From Candidatus Accumulibacter conexus (GTDB lineage Bacteria; Pseudomonadota; Gammaproteobacteria; Burkholderiales; Rhodocyclaceae), in contig JAGFNJ010000012.1 in NCBI GenBank assembly GCA_017592775.1, forward strand, positions 1-64,000: a stretch of 64,000 nucleotides of DNA, read 5' to 3'. The notes under the pieces are model-generated. The model saw only the letters and a program-made list of their open reading frames with translations. It did not search any database and was not told where the DNA came from. Made by a program: the position numbers and the translations under genes. Position 1 is the first letter of the stretch; each line of letters starts with the position of its first letter. Shown here piece after piece: positions 63,511-64,000 of the stretch.

Positions 63511-64000
63511 ATGCCGTTGCGCGTCGATGTCGGCTACTCGTCCCTGACCGGTCCGCGTGATCGCAACGAGGACTTCTGCGGCATGGTCACGCCACAGGGG
63601 TCCGAACTCGAGAACAAGGGGCTGCTGGCAGCGGTCGCCGACGGTATCGGTGGTCATCTCGGAGGGCGTGAGGCTGCCGAGTATACGGTCCGCGGGCTGC
63701 TCTCGGACTACTACGCGACGCCCGATACCTGGAGCGTGCCGCACGCGCTCGACAAGGTGGTCGGCGCCCTCAATCGCTGGGTGGTGGCCGAAGCGGCGCG
63801 CCAGGCCGAACTGGCCGGCATGGCGACGACGCTCACCGCGCTCGTTCTCCGCGGCCGTCGCTACGTCTGTGCGCATGTCGGCGACAGCCGGCTCTACCTG
63901 TTGCGCGGCGGCGTCTGCAGCCGCCTGACCAGCGACCACGTCTGGGAACATCCGGAGCTGAGCAACGTGCTGTCGCGTGCGGTCGGCCTCGATCGTCACT
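63511..64000 (+). CDS. PP2C-family serine/threonine phosphatase (cut by window end)
   Basis: At least 163 codons without a stop up to the window end. The PP2C metal motifs are in place: GPRDRNEDF, ADGIGGHLGG (metal-binding Asp), GMATTLTAL and AHVGDSRLYLL (second Asp site). In several proteobacteria the nitrate assimilation locus carries a fused PP2C phosphatase/kinase; whether a kinase domain follows here cannot be seen. It starts 76 nt after the transporter and may be part of the same transcript. Confidence 0.88.
   Translation, partial: MPLRVDVGYSSLTGPRDRNEDFCGMVTPQGSELENKGLLAAVADGIGGHLGGREAAEYTVRGLLSDYYATPDTWSVPHALDKVVGALNRWVVAEAARQAELAGMATTLTALVLRGRRYVCAHVGDSRLYLLRGGVCSRLTSDHVWEHPELSNVLSRAVGLDRH

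Overview
The window reads as a GC-rich betaproteobacterial chromosome, most likely Rhodocyclales and possibly Candidatus Accumulibacter. That placement is inference from gene content: DUF2189, a DUF3426 zinc-ribbon protein, mpl, accBC-prmA, icmF and many hemerythrin and chemotaxis genes. I see no transposase, integrase, prophage or CRISPR array, and genes are packed tightly on both strands.

Layout. 1-180: end of an rRNA operon (5S rRNA and terminator). 0.2-9.1 kb: tRNA-modifying MnmD, a GNAT enzyme, an MFS carrier, a small kinase, an ICMT-like methyltransferase, a chemoreceptor, two FmdB zinc ribbons, DUF2189 and DUF502 membrane proteins. 9.1-12.2 kb: aspS, a secreted barnase-type RNase, barstar, nudB. 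12.2-14.4 kb (minus): a bufferin-type RiPP operon (precursor, DUF692/MNIO enzyme, partner, small Cys-rich protein). 14.6-15.6 kb: rpoH behind a CIRCE operator. 15.7-22.3 kb: cytochrome c4 divergent from an aa3-type oxidase cluster (coxC-sco-coxB-coxA-sco-ctaB) whose CoxA carries the A2-type YSHP motif. 22.2-29.8 kb: mpl, a nucleotidyltransferase-like protein, aroQ, accB, accC, prmA, a DUF3426 protein, a PfkB kinase. 29.9-35.1 kb: a lipoprotein, a DUF3616 protein, an Old Yellow Enzyme, a bacteriohemerythrin, a gene remnant, an acyltransferase, a VOC protein. 35.2-39.6 kb (minus): a NarX-like histidine kinase, a LuxR response regulator, a degenerate receiver and a stand-alone receiver. 39.7 kb: tRNA-Met with its own promoter. 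40.2-44.8 kb: a SWIM zinc-finger protein overlapping a 1074-residue DUF6493-like protein. 44.9-52.1 kb: a MerR/B12 regulator, a FeeM-PilZ protein, an AraC regulator and the B12-dependent fused mutase IcmF. 52.2-56.3 kb: a chemoreceptor fused to hemerythrin, an MFS carrier, an OmpA lipoprotein. 56.4-64 kb: a nitrate assimilation locus (nasA divergent from nirB-nirD-nitrate transporter, then a PP2C phosphatase cut by the window end).

How parts fit. The nitrate locus is the clearest regulatory story: its divergent region holds two textbook sigma-54 promoters, one facing each way, implying nitrogen (NtrC-type) control of uptake and both reduction steps. Oxygen recurs as a theme: A2-type oxidase with two SCO copper chaperones, cytochrome c4, a free bacteriohemerythrin and a hemerythrin-tailed chemoreceptor. 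Copper and stress handling are represented by the bufferin operon and CIRCE-controlled rpoH. The AspRS carries residues typical of the non-discriminating type, which predicts GatCAB-dependent Asn-tRNA synthesis.
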